From NCBI RefSeq assembly GCF_015752045.1, contig NZ_JADOUS010000011.1:1-64000 (forward strand): a stretch of 64,000 nucleotides of DNA. The letters are read 5' to 3'. The notes beneath the pieces were generated by a model that saw only the letters and a list, made by a program, of their open reading frames with translations, was not told the origin of the DNA and did no database searches. Shown here in pieces: positions 16,027-24,063 of this stretch. A program made the position numbers and the translations under genes. The stretch comes from Arthrobacter_D sp015752045. GTDB lineage: Bacteria > Actinomycetota > Actinomycetes > Actinomycetales > Micrococcaceae. Each line of letters opens with the position of its first letter. The first letter of the stretch is position 1.

Positions 16027-18141
16027 ATGTCGCCGACCACCACGCTGAACGAGCAAGCCACCGAAATCCTGACCACCCTCGTCGGGTCGCCGGACGCCCG
16101 GTTCCACGAGGGACAGTTCGAGGCCATCGAGGCCCTCGTGGAGGGCGGCCGGCGCGCGCTGGTGGTCCAGCGCACCGGGTGGGGCAAATCGGCGGTGTAC
16201 TTCGTTGCGAGCCTGCTCCTGCGTGCACGCGGTGCGGGCCCCACCCTGATCGTCTCGCCGCTGCTCGCGCTCATGCGGGACCAGGTCGCGGCCGCGGCCA
16301 GGGCCGGAGTCCGGGCCGAGGCCATCAACTCGGCCAACCAGACCGAGTGGCAGGACATCACCGCGAAGCTGCAGGCCAACGAGGTGGATGTCCTCCTCGT
16401 CTCACCCGAGCGCCTCAACAACCCGTCCTTCCGTGAGCAGCACCTGCCGGAGCTCATGCGGCGGACGGGCCTGCTCGTGATCGACGAGGCCCACTGCATC
16501 TCCGACTGGGGGCACGACTTCCGGCCGGACTACCGTCGCCTGCGCGAGCTGATCATGGGCCTGCCCGCCGGGGTGCCCGTGCTGGCCACGACGGCGACCG
16601 CCAACTCGCGCGTGGTGAAGGACGTCGAGGAGCAGCTGGGCGCGGGCGGCACGGACGTCTTCACGCTGCGCGGGGAGCTCGCCAGGAAGTCCCTGCGGCT
16701 CGGGGTGCTGCGGCTGCCGAGTCCGCGGTCGCGTCTGGCCTGGCTCCTCACCCACCTCTCGGACCTGCCGGGGAGCGGCATCATCTACGCCCTCACGGTC
16801 TCCGCCGCGGAGGATACCGCCCGCCTGCTCCGGGAGAACGGACACGCGGTCCGCGCCTACACCGGGCGCACGGACCCTGCCGACCGCGAGGCCGCGGAGG
16901 CCGCCCTCAAGAACAACGAGGTGAAGGCCCTGGTGGCCACGAGCGCCCTCGGCATGGGCTTCGACAAGCCCGACCTCGGGTTCGTGGTGCACCTCGGGGC
17001 GCCCTCGTCCCCTGTCGCGTACTACCAGCAGGTCGGCCGCGCCGGGCGTGGGACGCCCAACGCCGACGTCCTGCTGCTGCCCGGCGCGGAGGACCGCGAC
17101 ATCTGGGAGTACTTCGCCACCGCCTCGATGCCGTCCCAGGACGCGGCCCTGCGGGTGATCGAGGCCCTCCGCCCGGGTGTCGTCCTGTCCACCCCGGCCC
17201 TCGAGACGCAGGTGAACCTGAAGCGCTCGCCGCTCGAGCTGCTGCTCAAGGTGCTCGACGTCGACGGGGCGGTCCGCAAGGTCACCGGCGGATGGGAAGG
17301 CACCGGGACCACCTGGGAGTACGACGCCGAGCGGTACCGCCGCATCAGCGAGGCGCGCGTCGTGGAACAGAAGGCGATGCTCGACTACGAGAACACCACG
17401 GCCTGCCGCATGGAGTTCCTCTCGAAGTCCCTCGACGACCCGGCCGCCACCCCCTGCGGACGCTGCGACAACTGCGCCGCCCCGTGGTATTCGGACGAGG
17501 TGGCCCACGAGGCGTCCGACTCCGCGAACCAGGCCCTCAGCAGGGTCGGTGTGGAGCTCGAGCCCCGCGGCCAGTGGCCCTCCGGCATGGACAAGCTCGG
17601 CGTACCGCTCAAGGGCAAGCTGAAGCCCGGGGAGGTCAGCCTGCCGGGCCGCGCCCTCGCCCGCCTCACCGACCTCGTGTGGGGCAGCAGGCTCCGCGAA
17701 CTCCTCGCGGATGCGACACCCGACGCGCCGCTCGATCCCGCGGTCGTCGAAGCGGTCGTCCGCGTGCTGGCCCAGTGGGGCTGGGACGAGCGGCCCGTGG
17801 CCGTGGTCAGTGTCCCCTCCCGGCGGCGCCCCCAGCTCGTCGGGTCCCTGGCGCAGGCGCTCGCCGGTGTGGGTCGCATCCCCTACCTCGGGCAGCTGAC
17901 CACGCCGCACGGATTCCCGCAGGGGCAGCCCGGTGGCAACAGCGCGTTCCGCCTCGCCTCGGTGTGGGACCACTTCGCCGTCCCGGACGAGGGCGCCGCA
18001 TGGTTCGCGGCGAACCCCGGACCGGTGCTCCTCGTCGACGACTTCGCGGACAGCCGCTGGACCATCACGGAGGCCGGGCGGGCGCTCCGCGCTGCCGGGG
18101 CGTCCGGGGTGCTGCCGTTCGCGCTGGCGCTCAAGGCGTAG
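16027..18141 (+). CDS. RecQ-type DNA helicase with C-terminal phosphoribosyltransferase-like domain
   Basis: The helicase core has Walker A TGWGKSAVYF (about residue 49), DEAHCISDWGHDFRPDYRRL (about 153), and motifs V-VI in GMGFDKPDLGFVVH and QQVGRAGRG (305-340). A RecQ zinc cluster, C-R-M-E-F ... CGRCDNC, lies at about 459-483. RQC and HRDC domains are absent. Instead residues about 585-704 look like a PRTase fold with VLLVDDFADSRWT, which resembles a PRPP-binding loop. The product has 704 residues; ATG 16027 is the start (AAG just upstream, SPTTTLNEQ first). The domain swap suggests a repair helicase regulated by, or linked to, a nucleotide ligand; that role is inference. Confidence 0.88.
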   Translation: MSPTTTLNEQATEILTTLVGSPDARFHEGQFEAIEALVEGGRRALVVQRTGWGKSAVYFVASLLLRARGAGPTLIVSPLLALMRDQVAAAARAGVRAEAINSANQTEWQDITAKLQANEVDVLLVSPERLNNPSFREQHLPELMRRTGLLVIDEAHCISDWGHDFRPDYRRLRELIMGLPAGVPVLATTATANSRVVKDVEEQLGAGGTDVFTLRGELARKSLRLGVLRLPSPRSRLAWLLTHLSDLPGSGIIYALTVSAAEDTARLLRENGHAVRAYTGRTDPADREAAEAALKNNEVKALVATSALGMGFDKPDLGFVVHLGAPSSPVAYYQQVGRAGRGTPNADVLLLPGAEDRDIWEYFATASMPSQDAALRVIEALRPGVVLSTPALETQVNLKRSPLELLLKVLDVDGAVRKVTGGWEGTGTTWEYDAERYRRISEARVVEQKAMLDYENTTACRMEFLSKSLDDPAATPCGRCDNCAAPWYSDEVAHEASDSANQALSRVGVELEPRGQWPSGMDKLGVPLKGKLKPGEVSLPGRALARLTDLVWGSRLRELLADATPDAPLDPAVVEAVVRVLAQWGWDERPVAVVSVPSRRRPQLVGSLAQALAGVGRIPYLGQLTTPHGFPQGQPGGNSAFRLASVWDHFAVPDEGAAWFAANPGPVLLVDDFADSRWTITEAGRALRAAGASGVLPFALALKA

Positions 18142-18574
18142 CGCTCGGACGCCGAAGGCGCTGGGTGTAATGCCCGCGCTTCGGCGGGGCAGGGTGTAGC
18201 GCCCGGACGCAGGCAGCGCTGAGAGCGGGTCGGGACGTTGGACCCTGCCCGGGGCCGTGGAGGCCGATGATGCTGTTGTCCGTCCCGCCGATTCATCGCC
18301 GCGGCCCAGCCCTCGTCGTGCCGTCACCTGCATCCGGAGCGTGATCCGTATGAGCTGCCCTCCCATCACCGAAGCATCGCTGCCGCGACGTGTGAGCGCC
18401 CTATGTTGTCAGGCGGCCGTCAAGGCCGCCGAGTTCGTGCGGCAGGCTAGTTCGCGTCTCAGCAGGTTGGTGCATACCCGGGACGGGACCGGCACGGCGG
18501 GCGGCCGGGTGGTCGGCCAGGCGGAGGTCTCCGGGGACCTGCCGAACGGCATCGCGCCTGATCACCCCGGGAAG
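18142..18574. other. Spacer after the RecQ-like gene
   Basis: No gene is evident. TAGCGCTCGGACGC (18140-18153) recurs as TAGCGCCCGGACGC (18197-18210), a direct repeat beginning at the helicase stop codon. The later part is in frame with the next membrane-protein gene and might belong to it if an upstream start such as ATG 18350 is used, but its peptide looks non-coding. Confidence 0.4.
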
Positions 18575-19429
18575 GTGCCGCGGCTGCTGTCCGTCGCCGT
18601 CGCCGCTCTGGTACTGGCATCCAGCCTGATGGGTCTGACGGTCCGTGGCGTGTATCAGGAAGCGCCGTCGGTGGTGGCGATGTACCGGGGCCTGGACGCC
18701 GTCAATCTCGCCGTGGCCGTCCCGGGGCTCCTGGGATCGTTGTGGCTGGCCCGCCGGGGATCGCTGCGGGGCTGGATCCTCTGGACCGGGACATTGGCCT
18801 ACACCCTGTACACCTTCACGCTGTACGTGTTCGGGCTGGGGTTCAGCACGGCCTTCCTGCTCCACGTGGCCATCCTGGCCCTGGCGGTCTACGCGCTCGC
18901 CCTGGCACTCGCCGGCCGGGACAGGGAGGGGTTCGCTCGGCGGTTCCGGCACCGTCTCCCCGCCAGGGCAGCGGCGAGTATCTTGGGTCTGCTGGGCCTC
19001 GGGCTGGGCGGCATCTGGACGTACTACGCCTCCCGGTTCGCCCTGACCGGAACGGTCCCGCCGGACGGCCTGATCGTCCAGCCCGTCGCCGGCCTGCACC
19101 TGTCCTACGCCGCAGACCTCGTCCTGATCGTGCCGGCCTACCTGCTCGCGGCGGTCCAGCTGTGGCGGCAGAGCCCCTGGGGCTATCTCCTGGGCGGGAC
19201 CCTCCTGGCCTCGGGTGCACTTCAGCAGCTGGGTTACATGGCGCAGCTCGCCTTCCAGGCCCGGGCCGGCATCCCGGGTGCCACGGCCGCTGACCCCAAC
19301 GAACCACCCATCGTGGTGGCCTACCTCGTGGCCCTGGCGCTGCTGCTGACGGGCTTCCGGACCCGGAAGGCCACCCGACCAGGGGAGAGGACGGCCGCAT
19401 ACGGGCTTCCTACCGGACCGGCGACGTGA
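18575..19429 (+). CDS. Polytopic membrane protein of unknown function
   Basis: The 284-residue product has about seven or eight predicted membrane segments: LLSVAVAALVLASSLMGL, a central pair around WILWTGTLAYTLYTFTLYVF, FLLHVAILALAVYALALAL, AAASILGLLGLGLGGIW, LSYAADLVLIVPAYLLAA, YLLGGTLLASGALQQL and a last helix VVAYLVALALLLTGF. Charged residues are few and confined to loops. No transporter motif is recognisable. I place the start at GTG 18575 just before the first helix; longer in-frame starts (for example ATG 18350) exist. It lies alone between the RecQ-like gene and tRNA-Ser(GCT). Confidence 0.65.
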   Translation: MPRLLSVAVAALVLASSLMGLTVRGVYQEAPSVVAMYRGLDAVNLAVAVPGLLGSLWLARRGSLRGWILWTGTLAYTLYTFTLYVFGLGFSTAFLLHVAILALAVYALALALAGRDREGFARRFRHRLPARAAASILGLLGLGLGGIWTYYASRFALTGTVPPDGLIVQPVAGLHLSYAADLVLIVPAYLLAAVQLWRQSPWGYLLGGTLLASGALQQLGYMAQLAFQARAGIPGATAADPNEPPIVVAYLVALALLLTGFRTRKATRPGERTAAYGLPTGPAT

Positions 19430-19464
19430 GTTCCTGACGTCGCCGGTCGTGCGGGAAGGGCACG

Positions 19465-19491
19465 AAAAAGGGGCCCGTAAACACGGGCCCC
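19465..19491 (-). terminator. Terminator of tRNA-Ser(GCT)
   Basis: GGGGCCCGT (19470-19478) pairs with ACGGGCCCC (19483-19491). On the minus strand the hairpin is followed by TTTTT and sits just after the tRNA 3' end. Confidence 0.85.
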
Positions 19492-19497
19492 TCAACG

Positions 19498-19585
19498 CGG
19501 AGACGGGGGGATTTGAACCCCCGGTAGGCTTTAGGCCCACACTTCATTAGCAGTGAAGCCCATTCGGCCGCTCTGGCACGTCTCC
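19498..19585 (-). tRNA. tRNA-Ser (anticodon GCT)
   Basis: The 88-base minus-strand gene starts GGAGACG and closes with CGTCTCC plus discriminator G (19498). The anticodon stem CTTCA/TGAAG holds CTGCTAA, giving anticodon GCT (reads AGC/AGU). The long variable arm is present. Unlike tRNA-Ser(CGA), no CCA is encoded after the discriminator. Confidence 0.95.
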
Positions 19586-19708
19586 ATCGGCTATCGCTAG
19601 CCTCCCAAGGTTACCCAGAAGGGGACGGCAAGAGCAAAACAGCCAAGCGGGACCGGACGGACGGGTCGCAGCACGGCCGCGCTGCCACCGATCACGGACC
19701 GGGACCGA

Positions 19709-21796
19709 TCAGAGGGATCCCGCCAGGGCCCGCCACAGGAACTCGAAGCTCATCGCGTGCATCCTCGCGGCCTGCCGGTTGTCCGCGGCGCCCGCATGCC
19801 CGCCCTCGAGCGCCTCATGGAACCAGACGTTCCCGACGCCCAGGTCCTTCATCCTCGCCGCCATCTTGCGGGCCTGGACGGGTCCCACGCGGTCGTCGCT
19901 CGTCGCCGTCCAGATCAGGGTCTTCGGGTAGGCCACGTCCTCGCGCAGCAGGTGGTACGGCGAGAACGTCCGGACGTACTCCCATTCCTCGGGCTTGTCC
20001 GGGTCGCCGTACTCGGCGATCCACGAATACCCGGCGGAGAGCTTCGTGTACCGGCGCATGTCCAGCAGCGGGACGCCGCAGGAGACGGCGCCGAACAGGT
20101 GCGGATAGGTGGTGAGCATGTTGCCCACGAGCAGGCCGCCGTTGCTCCGGCCGGTGCAGCCCAAAAGCGCCGGCTTCGTCACGCCGCGCCGCACCAGGTC
20201 CTCGGCGATCGCCGCGAAGTCCTCGTACGCGCGGTGCCGGTCGGCGTGCAGGGCCGCGCGGTGCCACGCCGGGCCGTACTCGCCGCCGCCGCGGATGTTC
20301 GCCAGCACGTAGACCCCGGGGCGGCCGTCGTCGGTGAGGCGTTCCAGCCATCCCCGGCCGATCACGCCGCTGTAGGCGGGGGTCATGGAGTGCTCGAAAC
20401 CGCCGTAACCGGAGAGCAGGGTGGGGTTGCCGCCGTCGAGCGCGAGGTCCTTCGAGGCGATCTGGAAGTACGGGACCCGCGTGCCGTCGCTCGACACCGC
20501 GAAGTGCTGCTCGACCGCGAAGCGGCCCTCGTCGAAGTAGCACGGCGACGCCTTGATGGCGGTGTGCTCGCCGCCGATCGTTCCGCGGTAGAGCGTCGAC
20601 GGCGTGAGGAAACCGGTGGCGATGAGCCAGTAGTCGTTGCCGGCGTCGTCGTCCTCGTCATCGACGGCGTAGGCGTCCACCGAATGCAGCGGCGGGCATG
20701 CATCGAGGAGTTCCGCAGCCCAGTCCTGCTCGGGATCGAGGATGCGGATCTCGGAGGAGACATCGCGCAGCAGGTTCAGCAGCAGGTGATCCCGGGTCCA
20801 GCTCCAGGACTGCAGGGACGTCGACGCGTCCGGTGCGAACACCGTGGCGAAGGAGCGCCCGCCGGCGAGGAACGCCTGGAAGTCGATGACGAGCAGCGAT
20901 CCCGCGACGTGGGTGGTGCCGGCGACGGTCCAGTCCGTGCGGGGCCGTACGATCAGCCACCGGCGGTGCAGGGAGATGCTCGCGTCCTCCGGCACCTCGA
21001 TCGGCAGCCAGGAGCCGTCCTGCCGGAGGTAGGTGCGGCGCGTGTAGAAATCGATCGTGTCGACGGCGATGTCGCGTACGAAGCCGGGCGTGGGATCGTG
21101 CAGGACGAGCGCCATCATGTGGTCCTCGTCCACGCCGAAGTATTCGTCCGCGTCGTCCAGGCTGCCGCCGCGCCGCAGGGTGCGGACAGTCCGCGGGTAG
21201 CTGCTCGACGTCATGGAACCCGGGCCGAAGTCCGTGCCGACATAGAGGGTGTCCGGCCCCGCCCACGTGATGCGGCTCTTCGCCGCGGGGATGTCGAACC
21301 CGCCGTCCACGAAGTCCAGGGTCCCGAGGTCGAACTCGCGATACCGTGCGGCGTCGCCCCCGTCGGGGGAGAGCACCACCAGGACCCGCTCGTGCGGCGC
21401 GCCGTCGGCGGGGCGCAGGAAGAGCGCGCCACCCCAGACCCATTCCGTGCCCTCGGATGCACTCAGGGCATCGACGTCGAGGAGGAGCTCCCACTCCGGG
21501 GCGTCGGAGGCATAGCTCTCCCAGGTGGTACGGCGCCAGATGCCCTGCCGATGACTCCCGTCACGCCAGAAGTTGTAGTAGAACTCGCCGTGCTTGCCCA
21601 CCATCGGGATGCGGTCGGTGGAGTCGAGCACCTCGAGGATCCTGCGCTCGCGGGCCTCGAAGTCCGGCGTGACGAGGGCGTCCTCCGTGAGCGCGTTCTC
21701 GGAGCGCACCCAGTCGAGCTGCCGGTCGCCGTAGATGTCCTCCAGCCAGAGAAAGGGGTCGTCCGTCATGGCGGGGGTATCCGTGTGCAGCGTCAT
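19709..21796 (-). CDS. Prolyl oligopeptidase family serine peptidase
   Basis: The 695-residue protein has the seven-bladed beta-propeller N-terminal domain (DDPFLWLEDIYGD onward) and a C-terminal alpha/beta-hydrolase. The catalytic serine is in GRSNGG (about residue 553), the aspartate in TSDDRVGP (about 641) and the histidine in GGHAGA (about 674). The block IRGGGEYGPAWHRAAL is diagnostic for family S9A. There is no signal peptide, so it should act in the cytoplasm on short proline-containing peptides. ATG 21796 and ATG 21769 are both possible starts. Divergent from the FAD/NAD(P) gene. Confidence 0.9.
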   Translation of the reverse strand: MTLHTDTPAMTDDPFLWLEDIYGDRQLDWVRSENALTEDALVTPDFEARERRILEVLDSTDRIPMVGKHGEFYYNFWRDGSHRQGIWRRTTWESYASDAPEWELLLDVDALSASEGTEWVWGGALFLRPADGAPHERVLVVLSPDGGDAARYREFDLGTLDFVDGGFDIPAAKSRITWAGPDTLYVGTDFGPGSMTSSSYPRTVRTLRRGGSLDDADEYFGVDEDHMMALVLHDPTPGFVRDIAVDTIDFYTRRTYLRQDGSWLPIEVPEDASISLHRRWLIVRPRTDWTVAGTTHVAGSLLVIDFQAFLAGGRSFATVFAPDASTSLQSWSWTRDHLLLNLLRDVSSEIRILDPEQDWAAELLDACPPLHSVDAYAVDDEDDDAGNDYWLIATGFLTPSTLYRGTIGGEHTAIKASPCYFDEGRFAVEQHFAVSSDGTRVPYFQIASKDLALDGGNPTLLSGYGGFEHSMTPAYSGVIGRGWLERLTDDGRPGVYVLANIRGGGEYGPAWHRAALHADRHRAYEDFAAIAEDLVRRGVTKPALLGCTGRSNGGLLVGNMLTTYPHLFGAVSCGVPLLDMRRYTKLSAGYSWIAEYGDPDKPEEWEYVRTFSPYHLLREDVAYPKTLIWTATSDDRVGPVQARKMAARMKDLGVGNVWFHEALEGGHAGAADNRQAARMHAMSFEFLWRALAGSL

Positions 21797-21887
21797 GCGC
21801 CCATCCTATGCAGGGAGGCGGAAGCGTTCCCAAAGCCCGGAGCCCCTGGCGGACCGGTACGACGGCCGGGTTGGATACTCTTGCAGG

Positions 21888-23912
21888 GTGGAGAATCAGG
21901 ACGCACGGCAGGTGGCCGTCATCGGCGGCGGACCCCGCGGCACCTCGGTGGTGGAGCGGCTGATCGCCCGGCATCGAGCCCTCGGGGGGTCCGCTCCCGC
22001 GCTTGTCATCCGCGTCGTCGAACCGCACGACCCCGGGCCCGGCCACGTCTGGCGCCCGGACCAGTCGCGGCTCTTCCTGATGAACACCCCCTGCCTGTAT
22101 CCGACGGTGGTGCCGGTCGGCGCCCCGGCCGCGCGCATCGCCCCGTCGCCCGTGGGACTGTCCTTCGACGCATGGCGTGAGCGGGTGGCCGCCGGCCTCG
22201 TCCCGGGGCTCGACGACGACGACGTGGCGGAGTGCACGGGACTCGCCGCTCAGGACTTCCCGAGCAGGGCGCTCTACGGCCGGTACCTCGCCTGGGTGTT
22301 CACCGAGGCGGTCCGGGCGGCGCCGCCGGGCATCACGGTGGTCCACCACCGCAACGAGGCGGTCGGCCTCGACCGCAGCGCTTCAGCCCGACGCGGCGAC
22401 CGGGAATGGCGGATCACCCTCGACGACGGGTCGCAGTTCGACGCCGACGACGTCGTCCTGGCACTGGGCCACCTCGCGGCGACCCTGACCCCGGAGCAGG
22501 GCCGGCTCCAGGACGCCGCAGCGCGGCACGGCCTGCAGTACTGGCCGCCTGCCGTCCCGGCCGATGTCTCGTGGAACCGTCTCCCCGCGGGGAAGACCGT
22601 CCTGGTCCGGGGGCTCGGGCTCAACTTCTTCGACGCCATGATCCAGCTGACGGAGGGTCGCGGCGGCCGGTTCTCCAGCGGGGACGACGGACGGCTCGTC
22701 TATACGCCGTCCGGCAAGGAGCCCCGACTCGTGGCCGCCTCGAGGCGCGGGGTCCCCTATCGTGCCAAGGCGTCCCTCGATTCGTACTTCCCGCGCAGCG
22801 TCGTCCTGCGCTTCTGCACCCCCGAGCACACCCTCGCGTTCCGGGTGGCCGGCGTCCAGCCCGGGTTCGACCACGACCTGTGGCCCCTCCTGCACCGTGA
22901 CGTGCTGTGGGCCTACTACTCGACCCTCAGCCGCACCGATCCCGCTGCGCTCCTCGCGCCGCCCGGGGCGTTCCTTGCCTATCTCGACGCTGCCCTGGCG
23001 ACGGAGGGGCCGGGCTGGGAGGCCGCCGCCGGGGACGTCGTCGCGTGGGCCGTGCCCGCTGACCTGCGGCTCGACGTCGAAGCCCTCGCCCATCCCTTCG
23101 CCGGCCGCCGCTTCGCGGACGGTGAAGCCTTCACCGCGGCGGTGCTCGCCTACCTCGACGCGGACGCCGCGGGATCGGCGAAGGGCGAGGACGATCCGCT
23201 CAAGATGGCGATCGGAGCCCTGAACGCCGGCCGCACGGTGATCAAGCAGGCCGTGGCCGACGGAGGGATTTCCGTCTCGTCGTGGGACGCGGAGCTGCGC
23301 GGCTGGTTCGAGCCGCTGGTCGAGGGTCTGGCGAGCGGCCCGCCCCCGCTGCGCATCGCCCAGCTCGCCGCGCTGGTCCGGGCCGGGGTCGTCCGCTTCG
23401 CGGGGCCGAACCCCAGTTTCGGCTTCGACCCGGAGGCCGGTCTGTTCCGCGCGGCCTCGCCGTGGGTCTCGGGGGACTCGTTCACCGCGCACTATCTCGT
23501 CGAGGCCATGATGCCGGCGAACCGGGTGTCCACGAGCCTCTCCCCGCTGATGCGCCACATGCTGCACGAGGGGATGGTCCGGCCCGCGACCTTCATGGGC
23601 GAAGCCGGCATCCCCGTCACGTCCGACGGACTGGATGTCACTCCGCCGCCGTACCGCGCCGTGGACCGGTCCGGCCGGGAGCAGGGGTCCCTCTTCGTCA
23701 TCGGTCTCCAGCTCACCTCCGTGCAATGGGGCACGGCCATCGCCGCCCAGGCCGGCGCGGCGCTCGAGGCAGGCAGCAGGACCCTGCTCGACGCCGACGC
23801 CATCGCGGGTGCCGTCCTGGACCGGGCGCCGGGGCGGACGCCGGATGCGGTTCCGCCGTCGGGCGAGCTACGCGCCGGGGCCGGAGTCACCGCGGCCCGG
23901 ACGGCCGGCTGA
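21888..23912 (+). CDS. FAD/NAD(P)-binding protein
   Basis: The 674-residue protein opens with a dinucleotide-binding motif VAVIGGGPRGTSVVERL (residues 9-25) and belongs to the FAD-NAD(P)-binding family (pfam13454 type). The ATG motif equivalent VVLALGH lies near residue 192 and VLVRGLGLNFFD near 238. A central helical insert and a C-terminal block FVIGLQLTSVQWGTAIAAQ close the flavin site. I start it at GTG 21888. Members of this family are of unknown substrate; some are near N-hydroxylating enzymes. No neighbour suggests a pathway. Divergent from the prolyl oligopeptidase gene. Confidence 0.75.
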   Translation: MENQDARQVAVIGGGPRGTSVVERLIARHRALGGSAPALVIRVVEPHDPGPGHVWRPDQSRLFLMNTPCLYPTVVPVGAPAARIAPSPVGLSFDAWRERVAAGLVPGLDDDDVAECTGLAAQDFPSRALYGRYLAWVFTEAVRAAPPGITVVHHRNEAVGLDRSASARRGDREWRITLDDGSQFDADDVVLALGHLAATLTPEQGRLQDAAARHGLQYWPPAVPADVSWNRLPAGKTVLVRGLGLNFFDAMIQLTEGRGGRFSSGDDGRLVYTPSGKEPRLVAASRRGVPYRAKASLDSYFPRSVVLRFCTPEHTLAFRVAGVQPGFDHDLWPLLHRDVLWAYYSTLSRTDPAALLAPPGAFLAYLDAALATEGPGWEAAAGDVVAWAVPADLRLDVEALAHPFAGRRFADGEAFTAAVLAYLDADAAGSAKGEDDPLKMAIGALNAGRTVIKQAVADGGISVSSWDAELRGWFEPLVEGLASGPPPLRIAQLAALVRAGVVRFAGPNPSFGFDPEAGLFRAASPWVSGDSFTAHYLVEAMMPANRVSTSLSPLMRHMLHEGMVRPATFMGEAGIPVTSDGLDVTPPPYRAVDRSGREQGSLFVIGLQLTSVQWGTAIAAQAGAALEAGSRTLLDADAIAGAVLDRAPGRTPDAVPPSGELRAGAGVTAARTAG

Positions 23913-23926
23913 CGCCTCGACCCACG

Positions 23927-23968
23927 CCTGCAGAGAATCCGACCCTGCAGAGAATCCGACCCTGCAGA
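23927..23968. repeat. Tandem 17-bp repeat
   Basis: CCTGCAGAGAATCCGAC occurs at 23927-23943 and 23944-23960, with a third partial copy CCTGCAGA. It lies in the non-coding tail between two convergent genes, just before the terminator hairpin, and looks like a slippage product. Confidence 0.85.
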
Positions 23969-23981
23969 AGACGAGCCGGAC

Positions 23982-24028
23982 GACAGAGGGACCCCCACCC
24001 GAAGTGAACTGGTGGGGGTCCCTCTGTC
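23982..24028. terminator. Bidirectional terminator between convergent genes
   Basis: An 18-base stem, with left arm 23982-23999 (GACAGAGGGACCCCCACC) and right arm 24011-24028, surrounds an 11-base loop between the FAD/NAD(P) gene and the nuclease gene. Confidence 0.85.
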
Positions 24029-24063
24029 ACGCTCGACCGGTCGCGGGGCGACCGGCGCTCGAC

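Noticed and set aside
19757..22180. A plus-strand open frame of about 807 codons opposite the prolyl oligopeptidase gene
   Set aside because: Shadow of the oligopeptidase gene, which has its full catalytic triad.
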